From positions 3,658,001-3,722,000 of the forward strand of contig NZ_JACHDN010000001.1 in NCBI RefSeq assembly GCF_014201095.1: a stretch of 64,000 nt of DNA, written 5' to 3'. Positions 8,097-16,592 of this stretch are shown here, piece by piece. Numbering within the stretch: the stretch's first letter is position 1; every line of letters starts with the position of its first letter. The notes below the pieces were generated by a model. That model did no database searches. It saw only the letters and a program-made list of their open reading frames with translations, and was not told the DNA's origin. The position numbers were made by a program, and so were the translations under genes. Origin of the DNA: Cellulomonas hominis (GTDB taxonomy: Bacteria; Actinomycetota; Actinomycetes; Actinomycetales; Cellulomonadaceae).

Positions 8097-9791
8097 TCAT
8101 CGTGCTGTGGGGTCGGGACGGTGGAGCGTGACGGCGAACAGGCCTCCTGGAGGTGCGACCTTCACTGGGTCGGAGGGTCCGGCGGGCGCCTCGACGGCTT
8201 CGACGGTCTCGGCTTCGACCAAGGCCATGATCGGGATCTTGCGACCGGCGACGGTGCAGTGCATCTGCTGGGCGATCCGCACCGGCGCCGCACCGGTGGC
8301 CTCCCAGCTGGTCCGCTCGACCCAGATGTCCATGGGCACGTGCAGGGTCTCGCCGTTGAGCAGGCGTGCAGCCGCGATCACCTCGTTGGCTGCCTCGATC
8401 GGCTCGGTGCTGAGGTCGGGCACGACTACGCGCTCTGAGAGGTGCCGTTGAAGTGTGGCGAGGCTATCGAGGTAGTCCAGGACGAGCGGTCGGAACTGGC
8501 CGCCGTCGTCCAGCGGCTCCTCGCGCTTCGCCTCGTGAAGCACGCGCCCCGCGTCGGCAACACGCCACTGGTGCCGGCCGGCCTGCAGGTAGGCCGCGAA
8601 CGCACGCGCCGCTCGTGCTGCGGCAGCGGGCGCCATCCCCGTGAGTGAGGGCGCCTCCAGCCCCATGCGGGCCGTGAACGTTCGTCCGTCCTCGGACGCG
8701 CGGATCGAGAACGTGAACATGGATGACCCACCGACGGCGCGTGCCCGGAGCTGGACGCCTCGGCCGTCGAGGCCGCGTGTCCGCTGAAAACGCCCGAGCG
8801 GGATGGTGGCGAGCTCGGTCCCGTCGGTGTCGAGGATGGCGAGCTCGGTGTCGGGCAGGTCGGCTTCCTCGGGCCAGGGGCTCAGCGTGACGGTGTACTC
8901 GCCGGCGGGTGCGTCAAGGCCGGGGGGACCGCCGACTGCTTCGACGGTGGCGGGCACTCCTACGAGGGCGGTGCCGTAGTCGTGGAAGGACTCGAACGAG
9001 GCGCGGTGCTCGTCGGGGACGTGGATGGTGGTGTTGATGGTGATCGGGGACAGCTCGGCGGACAAGGCGGTCTTGGCGTACATCGCAACCGTGCGAGCTT
9101 CACCTCCCGCGAGCCCGACGGTCTGCATCATGGCGAGCCCGGCGCGTCCGGCCGCGGCGTTCTCGGCCGCTCTGGCGGCCGCCATGTCTGGGTGGTGCTG
9201 CACCTCGTACCGGTAGAACGGGTCGACCCGGTCGAGGGCTCGCTGCACATGCAGCGAGTGGGCGGTCGCGACGCCGAGCAGGTCGGCGCCTTCGACCGTG
9301 CTGGGGTCGGGGAGGCGGGAACGCAGAGCTTCGAGGAGGAGCTCGTCGCGGGGCGAGCGCCCCGGCAGGAAATAGTCGAGCAGGTTCGGGTGGGCGCTCG
9401 CCCAGGTGTCGAGGCGGGCCTTGTCGTCCCAGCGCAGCTCGATCGGGTCGATGCGCTTCGCCAGGTCGTCCTCCAGCCAGGCGATGCGTTCCGGAGTCGG
9501 GTCCCACGGCATGACCAGGTGCCATGCGGCGACGTCGTGCTCGGCAGCGACGTGCTGGTGCATCGTCTGCAGGGACTTCTCGATCTCCTGGGCCTGCCGG
9601 GTGGTGAGGGGGCCGGTGTACCGCTTCACCTGGTAGATCACGAGGGTCCCGTCGTCCTGCCGGACGCGGATGTCCATGCCACGGTCGCCGCGCGACGGTG
9701 TGATCCTGTTCGCGCGCGGGTGGTCGAGGGCGATGAGGCTGGCCACGAGGCGTTCGATGACGTCGCCGTCGAGCTCGCTCCAGGGGATCAC
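8097..9791 (-). CDS. Mrr-like PD-(D/E)XK nuclease fusion (probable defence)
   Basis: 564 aa, GTG start with GAAGG upstream. The first 120 residues match the Mrr/RE-like fold: helix, then GDRGMDIRV (D40) and IYQVKRY (Q54, K56), giving a D...QxK core. The remaining 440 residues form an unknown domain with beta-rich stretches, perhaps sensing or binding a target. A TAGCGT hexamer about 50 nt upstream (9842-9847) may be its promoter. Followed by the DUF2971 gene, so the pair may be one defence module. Target unknown. Confidence 0.7.
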   Translation of the reverse strand: MIPWSELDGDVIERLVASLIALDHPRANRITPSRGDRGMDIRVRQDDGTLVIYQVKRYTGPLTTRQAQEIEKSLQTMHQHVAAEHDVAAWHLVMPWDPTPERIAWLEDDLAKRIDPIELRWDDKARLDTWASAHPNLLDYFLPGRSPRDELLLEALRSRLPDPSTVEGADLLGVATAHSLHVQRALDRVDPFYRYEVQHHPDMAAARAAENAAAGRAGLAMMQTVGLAGGEARTVAMYAKTALSAELSPITINTTIHVPDEHRASFESFHDYGTALVGVPATVEAVGGPPGLDAPAGEYTVTLSPWPEEADLPDTELAILDTDGTELATIPLGRFQRTRGLDGRGVQLRARAVGGSSMFTFSIRASEDGRTFTARMGLEAPSLTGMAPAAAARAARAFAAYLQAGRHQWRVADAGRVLHEAKREEPLDDGGQFRPLVLDYLDSLATLQRHLSERVVVPDLSTEPIEAANEVIAAARLLNGETLHVPMDIWVERTSWEATGAAPVRIAQQMHCTVAGRKIPIMALVEAETVEAVEAPAGPSDPVKVAPPGGLFAVTLHRPDPTAR

Positions 9792-9887
9792 GCTGCCGCC
9801 TTCGCGTCGGGTCGGAGCCGCTTCGTGCGGTCCGCCGCCACGCTAGCCGCGAGGGGAGGCGGCCGTCCCTTGACGCGCGCTGGCGCC

Positions 9888-10706
9888 TCAGCTCATCGCG
9901 CGGATGAGGTCAGCGAGGGCTGCCGGCACCTGGGCGCGCGGGGTGTTCGTCGCGCCGGCGACCCGGCCGAGGGCGATGTCGCGCGCGATGCCCTCGACCT
10001 TGGTGCAGGCGGCTCGCAGCTCCAGGACACCGCGGTCGTTGAGGCTCGCGGTGACGTGCTGCTTGCCGCCGGCGGACGCGACGAACTCCTCGTGGTCGAG
10101 CACGAGCATGGCCTGCCCGGTGCGCGCGTACTGGAAGCGGGACCGAGCCAGGACCCGTGAGCCGGCGAGCGGGCTGGCCTGCACGTGCTGCTGGAGCAGC
10201 AGGTGGGTGTCGAGGCGCGCGGCGACCGTGTCGACGACGGGCGGGATGTCACGGTCGATCGGCTCGCGTCGGAGCCACTCGCTGGTCGCCCCCACGTACC
10301 GGGGGTTGGTTCCGGTCTCGCGCAGGAGAGCAAGCCCGCTGACGAGGAGTCCGGCCGCGTCGGGGCCGCCGCCCGACCATCCGGGCGCCTCCTGCGCGAT
10401 CCGGACGTCGGCGACGTACTCCGCGCACCGGGCGTCGGTGATCGCGCGCATCTCGACGTCGACGGGCTCGGCGTGCCCTGCCGCCTGGGCTGCGGCGAGC
10501 GCGGCCTGCACGGCCAGCTCCCGGCGCTCGAGCAGGTCGGCGCGGCCGGTCTGCCCGGTTCGGCGCGCGAGCATCGCTGCGGCGACGAGGCGGGGCGCGC
10601 CGGGGTCGTCGCGGGCGAGCCGGGTGGCGGACTCGCTGCGCGGTGTGGCGGTGTACTGGCCGCCGGTCGTGACGCCGGCCGGGACCCGGGGCTGCAGGAG
10701 GCTCAT
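9888..10706 (-). CDS. Hypothetical protein with RxPAGxxxGGQ N-terminus
   Basis: 272 aa from ATG 10706, chosen because a CACAT box lies exactly 9 nt upstream. The N-terminus LQPRVPAGVTTGGQY matches the starts of the genes at 24341-25063 and 28507. The rest is alpha-helical without catalytic motifs. Transcribed alone after a strong hairpin that ends the response-regulator gene. Confidence 0.7.
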   Translation of the reverse strand: MSLLQPRVPAGVTTGGQYTATPRSESATRLARDDPGAPRLVAAAMLARRTGQTGRADLLERRELAVQAALAAAQAAGHAEPVDVEMRAITDARCAEYVADVRIAQEAPGWSGGGPDAAGLLVSGLALLRETGTNPRYVGATSEWLRREPIDRDIPPVVDTVAARLDTHLLLQQHVQASPLAGSRVLARSRFQYARTGQAMLVLDHEEFVASAGGKQHVTASLNDRGVLELRAACTKVEGIARDIALGRVAGATNTPRAQVPAALADLIRAMS

Positions 10707-10715
10707 GTGCTGTAG

Positions 10716-10723
10716 ATGTGCGG
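10716..10723 (-). promoter_or_regulatory. CACAT box, 9 nt before ATG 10706
   Basis: Core CCGCACAT followed by 9 nt (CTACAGCAC) and the start codon; no Shine-Dalgarno, so a leaderless mRNA is likely. Confidence 0.75.
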
Positions 10724-10740
10724 GCTGGCGCCGGCCCGGC

Positions 10741-10787
10741 ACGCCACCAGCACCTCGGGGTGCTCGGCGGCGAGGTGCTGGTGGCGT
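10741..10787. terminator. 17-bp perfect hairpin
   Basis: Arms 10741-10757 and 10771-10787 are perfectly complementary (ACGCCACCAGCACCTCG and its inverse) with a 13-nt loop. It lies just past the stop of the response-regulator gene. No U-tract is present, as is usual for actinobacterial terminators. Confidence 0.75.
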
Positions 10788-10800
10788 GGGTGTGATCGGC

Positions 10801-11460
10801 CTACCAGGTGGGGTGGCAGTGCGCGGCGTACCACGCCGCCAGTTGGGTGCGCCGGACCATGCCCAGCACGTCGAGCAGGCTCGTGACGTGGCGCTTGACG
10901 GTCCGGTCGACGACGCCCAGCTGGTCGGCGATCTGCTGGTTCGTCTCGCCGGCGCCGACGCCTTCGAGCACGAGCCGTTCGGCCGGGGTCAGGACGTCGA
11001 GGACCTGTTCGAACGCGTCGGGGGACGCGGTGATCGCCGCGAGGGTCCGTTGCGCGCGGTCGCGGCCCGCCGCGACGTCGCGGATGGTCTGCCGGATCGC
11101 GTCCTCGGAGGCGTTCTTGCGGAGGTACCCGACGGCGCCGACGTCGATCGCCCGCTCGACCGCGCCCCGGTGCCCGACTGCGGTGAACATGATGCAGCGG
11201 GTCCGCAGGCGGTGCTCGGCGAAGTGCGAGACGACCGCGAAGCCGTTGCCGTCGGGCAGGTTGAGGTCGACGAGTGCGACGTCGGGGTCGAGGTTGACGC
11301 CTGCGTCCATGGCCTCGGCGACCGTGCGGGCCTCCGCGGCGACGGTCATGTCCGGTGCGGCGTCGATCACCCCCACCACGCCGTGCCGGAGCACGGCGTG
11401 GTCGTCGACCACGAGCACCTTGAGGGTGCCGCTGTCGGGCTCGGTGCGGTGCGGGCGCAC
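10801..11460 (-). CDS. NarL/LuxR-family response regulator, orphan
   Basis: About 219 aa. The receiver domain has VVDDH near the start, the phosphoacceptor in DVALVDLNLPDG, FTAVG and YLRKNA as the conserved Thr and Lys regions. The C-terminal LuxR helix-turn-helix reads LTPAERLVLEGV...NQQIADQLGVVDRTVKRHV. No histidine kinase gene is near. The frame opens at 11556; GTG 11460 gives the usual family length, but there is no clear Shine-Dalgarno, so the start is uncertain. Confidence 0.85.
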   Translation of the reverse strand: MRPHRTEPDSGTLKVLVVDDHAVLRHGVVGVIDAAPDMTVAAEARTVAEAMDAGVNLDPDVALVDLNLPDGNGFAVVSHFAEHRLRTRCIMFTAVGHRGAVERAIDVGAVGYLRKNASEDAIRQTIRDVAAGRDRAQRTLAAITASPDAFEQVLDVLTPAERLVLEGVGAGETNQQIADQLGVVDRTVKRHVTSLLDVLGMVRRTQLAAWYAAHCHPTW

Positions 11461-11533
11461 GGATCGGCTGTGCGCGCGGAAGCGGGCTTGATCCGGCCAT
11501 CGGTGTTCTGGTGCCGATCCGCCGGCGCGGAGG

Positions 11534-11650
11534 TCACGCGGCGACTGCAGCAGCATGGGCGGCGGCCGCGAACGGCTCCACGGGCGGCGGGGGAACCGGC
11601 GCGGTGGCGCCGGTGTCAGTCTCGTCGGGGTGCGACATGTCGGGGGTCAT
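11534..11650 (-). CDS. Small hypothetical protein
   Basis: 38 aa (starts MTPDMSHPDETDTG, Ala/Pro-rich tail). ATG 11650 is preceded by AAGGAG at good spacing, stronger than most starts here. It may be a short leader or coupled peptide for the response regulator, whose longest possible start lies inside it. Confidence 0.45.
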   Translation of the reverse strand: MTPDMSHPDETDTGATAPVPPPPVEPFAAAAHAAAVAA

Positions 11651-11842
11651 GGGGCCGCTCCTTGGCCGGTTGCAGGACTTCCTGTCGTGTCAGGACGGGT
11701 AGCGGGAAGCGTCGCCGTGACCACGTAGCACCTGCGTGCAGGTGCAGCCCCCTACTGGTCCTGCGGCCTTCCCATCGGCGCGTCGGCGCGCGTTTCCAGT
11801 CGAGGGCGTCCACGCGCGAACCCCGGCCAGGGGCGATGGTCT

Positions 11843-12409
11843 TCACGCACCGGCGGCGATGGGCAGTTCGGCGAGTGCTCGGGACGTCGAGAGCAGGGCG
11901 CGCGCAGTGCCCAGGCGCCCGAGGCGCGTGCCCGCGGAGATGGCGTCGAGTACCTCCATCGCGCGGGCCAGCGGCAGTGGCCCGGCGTCGGTGACGAGCA
12001 GCGCGCCGCCTTGATGCAGCTGCAGGGTGACGGGGAGCGCGGCGGCGCTGTTCGGTCCGTGTTGGGGGAGCAGGATGTCGGCTCCGTCCGGCCCGAGCAC
12101 CGGGACGCCGCCGGCCAGGGTGCTCGAGCGGGAGAGGGGCTGCCGCCCGAGCACGTGCCGCAGGGCGAGCGCGTCGCGCAGCAGCGTGGTCGCCTCCAGG
12201 GCCAGGGCGGCCGCGCTGTGGGTGGGGCGTCGCGCGGTCAGGTGCGCGATCTGCTCGTGGTGCGCGCCTGTGCGGCCCAGGTGGGCGAGCGCTTCGGAGA
12301 GCACTGCGGCAGCGTCCACGTCGCCGACCAGCCAGTCGTTGGTCTCGGCGAGCGCTCGGACGCGGCGGACGAACGCCGCCGGCGAGCGGTTGACGTTCGC
12401 GGTGGTCAC
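11843..12409 (-). CDS. Hypothetical protein
   Basis: 188 aa, GTG 12409 overlapping the TGA of the preceding gene by 4 nt. Mostly helical, with a beta segment GGVPVLGPDGADILLPQHG and LLVTDAGPLPLARAM. Second gene of the operon opened by the CACAT box at 12880. No family recognised. Confidence 0.65.
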   Translation of the reverse strand: MTTANVNRSPAAFVRRVRALAETNDWLVGDVDAAAVLSEALAHLGRTGAHHEQIAHLTARRPTHSAAALALEATTLLRDALALRHVLGRQPLSRSSTLAGGVPVLGPDGADILLPQHGPNSAAALPVTLQLHQGGALLVTDAGPLPLARAMEVLDAISAGTRLGRLGTARALLSTSRALAELPIAAGA

Positions 12410-12870
12410 CGGGGCCGGACGGGCGTGGTGACGAGCTCCGACGGCTCCACCCCGTAGGCGGCGACGAAGGACGCGTGCATCGCGGCGACGTCCTCGTCGG
12501 CGGTCGAGACGGGCCGCGGACGGTGCGCGTGCTGCCAGGGGTACATGCCGATCAGGGACCGGTGCGCCTTCGCGGCGGAGTACGCGGCGATGTCGTGCTG
12601 CGCGGCCCAGTTCAGCCAGGTCTCGGCGTCGGGCTGCCCGTTCGGCACGGCACCGCCGGTGGTCGTGGCGTCGGTCGCGTGCCAGAACGAGTCGGTCAGG
12701 TCGGCGGTCGCGCGGTGCACCATCGCGGTACCGCACTCGTCGCACTCGGAGGTTGCCAGGATGCGGGCCGGCGCCTGGTCGGGGTGCAGGTCGAACCACC
12801 GCGCCAGGCGAGCGGCGTAGGGCTCGGTGAGCAGCGCGGGTGTCGGGTGGGGCAGCGTCGAGGTGGTCAC
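12406..12870 (-). CDS. Hypothetical protein with CxxC pair
   Basis: 154 aa from GTG 12870, fixed by the CACAT box exactly 9 nt upstream. Residues about 43-46 hold CDEC, a possible zinc knuckle. Tryptophans and His are frequent (SFWHATDA, WLNWAAQHD). Function unknown. Confidence 0.7.
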   Translation of the reverse strand: MTTSTLPHPTPALLTEPYAARLARWFDLHPDQAPARILATSECDECGTAMVHRATADLTDSFWHATDATTTGGAVPNGQPDAETWLNWAAQHDIAAYSAAKAHRSLIGMYPWQHAHRPRPVSTADEDVAAMHASFVAAYGVEPSELVTTPVRPR

Positions 12871-12879
12871 GGACTACCG

Positions 12880-12887
12880 ATGTGCGG
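12880..12887 (-). promoter_or_regulatory. CACAT box, 9 nt before GTG 12870
   Basis: Core plus 9 nt (CGGTAGTCC) to the GTG. Opens the two-gene operon 12870-11843. Confidence 0.75.
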
Positions 12888-12925
12888 CACGTCCTCGATC
12901 CGGTGCGGGCGCCAACGTGGTCAGG

Positions 12926-13234
12926 TCACGCCGGGTACAGGCACAGGGCGTAGCAGGCGTACGGCTCGGCGAACACCCCGATGCCCGCCATCTGGTCGGC
13001 CAGCTCGTGCGCAGCGAAGATCGCCCAGTCGTCCGGTCCGCCCTCGAGCAGGATCGTCGGGGTGGGGCCGGACGACGGCCAGTCCCACTCCGGGTTCAGC
13101 ATCGGGCCGCTGGCGGTGTAGGCGGCGTCCTTCCCGGTCGGGGCAGGCCCGTCGTAGCCGAGCTTCGGGCCGAGCCAGGCGGCGACGAGCTCCAGGGCTC
13201 GGTCCTGCTGCTGTGAGGTGAGTCGCGTCTCCAT
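12926..13234 (-). CDS. Hypothetical protein
   Basis: 102 aa, ATG 13234 placed 9 nt after a CACAT box. Globular composition with PEWDWPSSGPTPTILLEGGPDDW and a Cys pair near the C-terminus. Monocistronic. Function unknown. Confidence 0.65.
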   Translation of the reverse strand: METRLTSQQQDRALELVAAWLGPKLGYDGPAPTGKDAAYTASGPMLNPEWDWPSSGPTPTILLEGGPDDWAIFAAHELADQMAGIGVFAEPYACYALCLYPA

Positions 13235-13243
13235 GCCCTGCTG

Positions 13244-13251
13244 ATGTGCGG
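13244..13251 (-). promoter_or_regulatory. CACAT box, 9 nt before ATG 13234
   Basis: Core plus 9 nt (CAGCAGGGC) to the ATG; no Shine-Dalgarno. Confidence 0.75.
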
Positions 13252-13411
13252 CAGTGCGGGCCTGCGGCGTGGGTCAGCCCGCCAGTGAGAGGGCAGACCA
13301 GTGCCGTGCCAGGTCGCATCCGCCTGCGGCCACGTCGCCGTCGAGCGCTCCCATGCCGGCGCGCTCGTCGTCCGCGGGCGGCCCGGCGCCGGGTGGCGAC
13401 TGGCTCCCGGG

Positions 13412-13945
13412 TCAAGACCGCACTGCATCGGCGGCCGCGGCGTAGGCCGAGCCCGTCGCCTCGACCCACTGCGGGCCGAGCTCGACGCCGTCGGGCTGCT
13501 CGGCCGCCGGCGGCATCGAGAGCCCGAACCACGCGGCGTCACCGACCAGGATCGGGTCGGGGTACAGGGTCCAGTGCCGGCCGCGGTCGTCGCGGCCGCC
13601 GTCGATGATGTTCGGCAGCCCGGGCGCTCCGGGCAGCGTGGCCCGGATGGTCGACATGGCCTGGTGCAGCGGGTCGGACTTGTAGGGACGCCAGCCGTCG
13701 CGGTGCCGGGTCCAGGACCCGGTGGCGGGCTTGCGGGCCGCGCCGATCCCGGTCAGCACGATGATCGTCCCGTCCCCGTGGCGGTCCGGAGCGCGCCACA
13801 GCTTCGCGCTGGCGTCCGGGCCGCCGTGCTCGTGGGCGAAGTCGAGCGCACGGATGCGGAACTCGGCCTCCAGGAGCGCGCGGACCTCCAGGGCGGCGAG
13901 GACGTTGGGGTCGGTGCTGGTGGCGTGCTGGGGGATGCGGGACAC
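13412..13945 (-). CDS. Hypothetical protein
   Basis: 177 aa, GTG 13945 with AAAGGAG before it and no CACAT box, so it is probably transcribed with the upstream 14296 gene or from a promoter I cannot see. Contains HGDGTIIVLTG and a C-terminal WFGLSMPP segment. Function unknown. Confidence 0.65.
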   Translation of the reverse strand: MSRIPQHATSTDPNVLAALEVRALLEAEFRIRALDFAHEHGGPDASAKLWRAPDRHGDGTIIVLTGIGAARKPATGSWTRHRDGWRPYKSDPLHQAMSTIRATLPGAPGLPNIIDGGRDDRGRHWTLYPDPILVGDAAWFGLSMPPAAEQPDGVELGPQWVEATGSAYAAAADAVRS

Positions 13946-14023
13946 GGGGTGCTCCTTTGCCGGGACGGGGCGGGAAGGGTGGGCGGGCTCGCGATGCGGG
14001 GCGCGGGCGGCCGGGTGCGGGGG

Positions 14024-14296
14024 TCAGCGGCGCGACTCGTCCAGCGCAGTCCGGCCGGCGTCGGTCAGCGACACGCTCGAGGTGGTGGTCCCGATCCGCT
14101 TGGGCTCCACGCGGATCAGGCCGTTGCTCTTGAGCCAGTCCATCGGGGCCGCCTTGACCGGCGCCGCGGCGGCGCTTCCGCGACGCTCCCAGCGTGGCTC
14201 TCGGGCCCCGGCGGTCCAGGGCCAGTGGAGCACGATCAGTCCGTCGGCGACCTCGCGCAGGGCGGCGGCGCGGGTGGGGGTGAGCTTGGTAGGCAT
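14024..14296 (-). CDS. Small winged-helix-like protein
   Basis: 90 aa, ATG 14296 with GGGAAGGAA upstream. The order of elements fits a compact winged helix: a helix around ALREVADGLIVL, then MDWLKSNGLIRVEP and a wing TTTSSVSLTDAGRTALDE, as in MarR/PadR-like domains. It may bind DNA. Promoter: CACAT box 42 nt upstream. Confidence 0.55.
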   Translation of the reverse strand: MPTKLTPTRAAALREVADGLIVLHWPWTAGAREPRWERRGSAAAAPVKAAPMDWLKSNGLIRVEPKRIGTTTSSVSLTDAGRTALDESRR

Positions 14297-14338
14297 GGCG
14301 GCCTGGGTTCCTTCCCGGGTGCGGATGACGCTGTGCTG

Positions 14339-14346
14339 ATGTGCGG
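14339..14346 (-). promoter_or_regulatory. CACAT box, 42 nt before ATG 14296
   Basis: Leadered class: the 42-nt leader contains a Shine-Dalgarno. Confidence 0.65.
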
Positions 14347-14382
14347 CGCGCGCCGAGACTGTCGGCAGGGTCCGAGCGGGGG

Positions 14383-14733
14383 TTACCGGCGCCGTCGCAG
14401 GTAGGCCGGCCCCTCCCCACGGGCGGCGAGGATCTGGTCGCGGGCGTGCTCGACGGCGATCTTGCGCCGTACGGCGGTCAGCGACGCGGCGGTCAGCCGG
14501 CGCTGGTCACGGGAGTCCATGACGCCGGCGAGGTAGTTGCCGCCGGGGATCCGCAGGACCCGCCAGGGCAGCGGGACGGTCTCCAGGTCGGACTGGAGCC
14601 CGCGCACCCAGCCGCACCAGTGGACCTCCGGCCCCTGCGGGGTGGAGGCGACGGACTGCGGCCGCTGGCGTGCTCCGCGCACGAACCGCTCCTCGGCCCG
14701 GTCGATCCAGGCCGCGATGGGGTGCTCGCTCAC
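14383..14733 (-). CDS. Hypothetical protein
   Basis: 116 aa from GTG 14733 (VSEHPIAAWIDRAEERF), chosen by the CACAT box exactly 9 nt upstream; the open frame extends further but would cross that box. Contains VHWCGWVRGL and a basic C-terminus. Divergent from 14828. Confidence 0.65.
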   Translation of the reverse strand: MSEHPIAAWIDRAEERFVRGARQRPQSVASTPQGPEVHWCGWVRGLQSDLETVPLPWRVLRIPGGNYLAGVMDSRDQRRLTAASLTAVRRKIAVEHARDQILAARGEGPAYLRRRR

Positions 14734-14742
14734 GCCGTGCAG

Positions 14743-14750
14743 ATGTGCGG
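14743..14750 (-). promoter_or_regulatory. CACAT box, 9 nt before GTG 14733 (divergent pair)
   Basis: Core plus 9 nt (CTGCACGGC) to the GTG. Only 19 bp separate it from the opposite-facing box at 14770. Confidence 0.75.
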
Positions 14751-14769
14751 CGCCCCACGCGCGAGCGTG

Positions 14770-14777
14770 CCGCACAT
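14770..14777 (+). promoter_or_regulatory. CACAT box, 50 nt before ATG 14828 (divergent pair)
   Basis: Leadered class with AGAGGAGG before the ATG. Faces away from the 14743 box, so any -35 or upstream sites of the two overlap. Confidence 0.7.
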
Positions 14778-14827
14778 CTCCACGGCAGCCGGCACCGGGA
14801 CTCGCCCGGGCCCTAGAGGAGGTCGTC

Positions 14828-15136
14828 ATGAGTACTCCGCACGCCTGCCCCGGCCGCGTCAGCACCGACCCCGTGACGGGGAACGACCCGGTCGTCGACG
14901 ACCGGGCGGTGAGCGCGCTCGCGTGGACGCGGATCGCCCCCGGGCACTACGTCGCGGTCGGCATCGCGTTCGAGCACACCATCGTCAAGCAGCGCCGCGG
15001 TGCGGTACTCGTGTCCCTGCCGATCGTCGAAGGGACGGTGCCCGACCGGTTCGCCACCACGTGGCCGCAGAGCCATCACCGCAACGTCCGTGCCGCCAAG
15101 GATGCCGCTGCGGCTGTCGAGAAGCGGGCACGGTGA
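14828..15136 (+). CDS. Hypothetical protein
   Basis: 102 aa, ATG with strong Shine-Dalgarno AGAGGAGG. A beta-rich centre (GHYVAVGIAFEHTIVKQRR, AVLVSLPIVEG) and a helical C-terminus with Lys/Arg. Followed by an overlapping gene. Function unknown. Confidence 0.7.
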   Translation: MSTPHACPGRVSTDPVTGNDPVVDDRAVSALAWTRIAPGHYVAVGIAFEHTIVKQRRGAVLVSLPIVEGTVPDRFATTWPQSHHRNVRAAKDAAAAVEKRAR

Positions 15137-15519
15137 CCGGCCGGCGGGTGCCGGCCGGTGCGGCCCAGCCCGGACCCGAGCGAGCGAAGCGCCTGCGATT
15201 CGTGCGCGGGTACGCGGGGCGGTACTGGTCCTTCGGCAACCGCTGGTACGTCGAGCTCACCGCCGTGGAGGACTCCGGCTGCGCGGGCTGGAAGGTGGTG
15301 GCCTGGCCGACGCTCCTCTCGGCGGATGGCTCCCGCTACGTCGACCGGCGCGCAGTCTCGATGCGGCGCCACCGTGCCAGGCTCCTGGCCGACGCGAAGT
15401 CCTGGGCGCAAGGGCTGGAGGACGGGAACCGGACCACCGGCTCCTGCGACGAACGTCCGCCGGAGCACGTGCGGCACGCTGGCGCCACGACCCGATCCGG
15501 GCGACGCCGGGCGCGGTGA
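15133..15519 (+). CDS. Hypothetical protein
   Basis: 128 aa, GTG in a 4-nt overlap with the gene before. Begins VTGRRVPAGAAQPG, a partial echo of the RxPAG N-termini seen elsewhere. The middle is beta-rich (YWSFGNRWYVELTAVED) and the C-terminus basic. Function unknown. Confidence 0.65.
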   Translation: MTGRRVPAGAAQPGPERAKRLRFVRGYAGRYWSFGNRWYVELTAVEDSGCAGWKVVAWPTLLSADGSRYVDRRAVSMRRHRARLLADAKSWAQGLEDGNRTTGSCDERPPEHVRHAGATTRSGRRRAR

Positions 15520-15551
15520 TCCGCGGCACCAACGTGCAGGTCTGGTGACCC

Positions 15552-16457
15552 TCAGCCGGGCTGTCCGGCTTGCGAGAAGCCGGTCCGGCGGCGGGCGAAC
15601 ATCGACGCCGTCGCTGGCCCATGCGCCGAGCACGGACGCCCCACCAGGCCTCGTACCGCGGCCGCGAGGTCGCCGGTCGCCGCGGCCGGCCCGGCCACGA
15701 TCGTGCCAGTCTCGTCGACGCTGACGTGTCCCCACTCGAACAGGGCGTCGCAGCCCAGCGCGCACGCCAGCATCGCGACCTCGTCGAAGCGGCGGCGCTC
15801 GGCGTCGGTGAGTTCCCGGCGCGGGGCGATGTGGGCCGCGACCAGGAGCTGCTCCGGCAGCCTCCGCCCGCACAGCGCGCAGGGTGCTTCTGCCCGCCCG
15901 TGCAGGAGATGGCGGCGCAGCTCGCGCTGCTCGGTGCGGACCGTCGCGAGCGCCGCGGCGTCGGTCGGGCCGGCGCCCTCTGGCGCGGGCAGCCCGAGCA
16001 CGCTCTCGGCGACCTCCGCGATCCCCAGCTCGGCGAGCAGGGCGGACCCTTCGCTGTCGGTGAGCGTGCTGATGAACCGCCGGCCGGGGCGCCCGGTCCT
16101 GTCGAACGGGCCGGGGGAGCCGGCGTGCACGATCTGCGCGGCGCGGCGTCCGGGCAGCGACAGTCCGCGGTGGGTGGGTTCAACCCGCACGAGCCAGCCG
16201 TGGTCGAAGTCCTGGGGCCGACCCTTGCTCGTGTAGCCGACGGCGGGGCGCGGGGCGTCTTCCGCTGCGGAGGAGACCCGACTCACTGCGCGGATGGCCT
16301 GGCCGCCGTAGTGGAACACGATGTCGCCGCGCGCGAGCTCGGTGAGCCGCACCCAATCGGATCGGTCGGTTCCCGCCGGGTTGGCGCCCGCCCACAGGGT
16401 GCCCTCGTCGATCACCACCTTCCAGTTCGTGCTCTGGCTGGCCCACCAGTACGCCAT
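15552..16457 (-). CDS. EVE-like plus HNH nuclease (modification-dependent restriction candidate)
   Basis: 301 aa from ATG 16457 (GGAG about 10 nt upstream). Residues 1-110 (MAYWWASQSTNWKVVIDEG, LARGDIVFHYGGQAIRAVS, GWLVRVEP) look like an EVE/PUA-type domain that can bind modified bases. Residues about 193-260 form an HNH nuclease: CALC, the catalytic-type His in VAAHIAP, then CALGCDALFEWGHVSVD. EVE-HNH fusions are thought to cut modified phage DNA. Divergent from an SOS-controlled gene. Confidence 0.7.
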   Translation of the reverse strand: MAYWWASQSTNWKVVIDEGTLWAGANPAGTDRSDWVRLTELARGDIVFHYGGQAIRAVSRVSSAAEDAPRPAVGYTSKGRPQDFDHGWLVRVEPTHRGLSLPGRRAAQIVHAGSPGPFDRTGRPGRRFISTLTDSEGSALLAELGIAEVAESVLGLPAPEGAGPTDAAALATVRTEQRELRRHLLHGRAEAPCALCGRRLPEQLLVAAHIAPRRELTDAERRRFDEVAMLACALGCDALFEWGHVSVDETGTIVAGPAAATGDLAAAVRGLVGRPCSAHGPATASMFARRRTGFSQAGQPG

Positions 16458-16545
16458 CGACCTCACCGCTCCTTCGTGCTCGCGGTCGCATGCTGCCAGG
16501 TCGTGGACGCCCGGGGTGGGGAGTTCTGTACGCGACTACCGGGCT

Positions 16546-16561
16546 TCGAACGTGTGTTCGA
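16546..16561 (+). promoter_or_regulatory. Perfect LexA (SOS) box
   Basis: TCGAACGTGTGTTCGA matches the actinobacterial LexA operator TCGAAC-N4-GTTCGA without mismatch. It lies 31 nt before the ATG at 16593 and 89 bp upstream of the divergent EVE-HNH gene, so either could be DNA-damage inducible. Confidence 0.85.
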
Positions 16562-16592
16562 TACTGGCGCGGTGGGGATCGATCGGGTGCCG

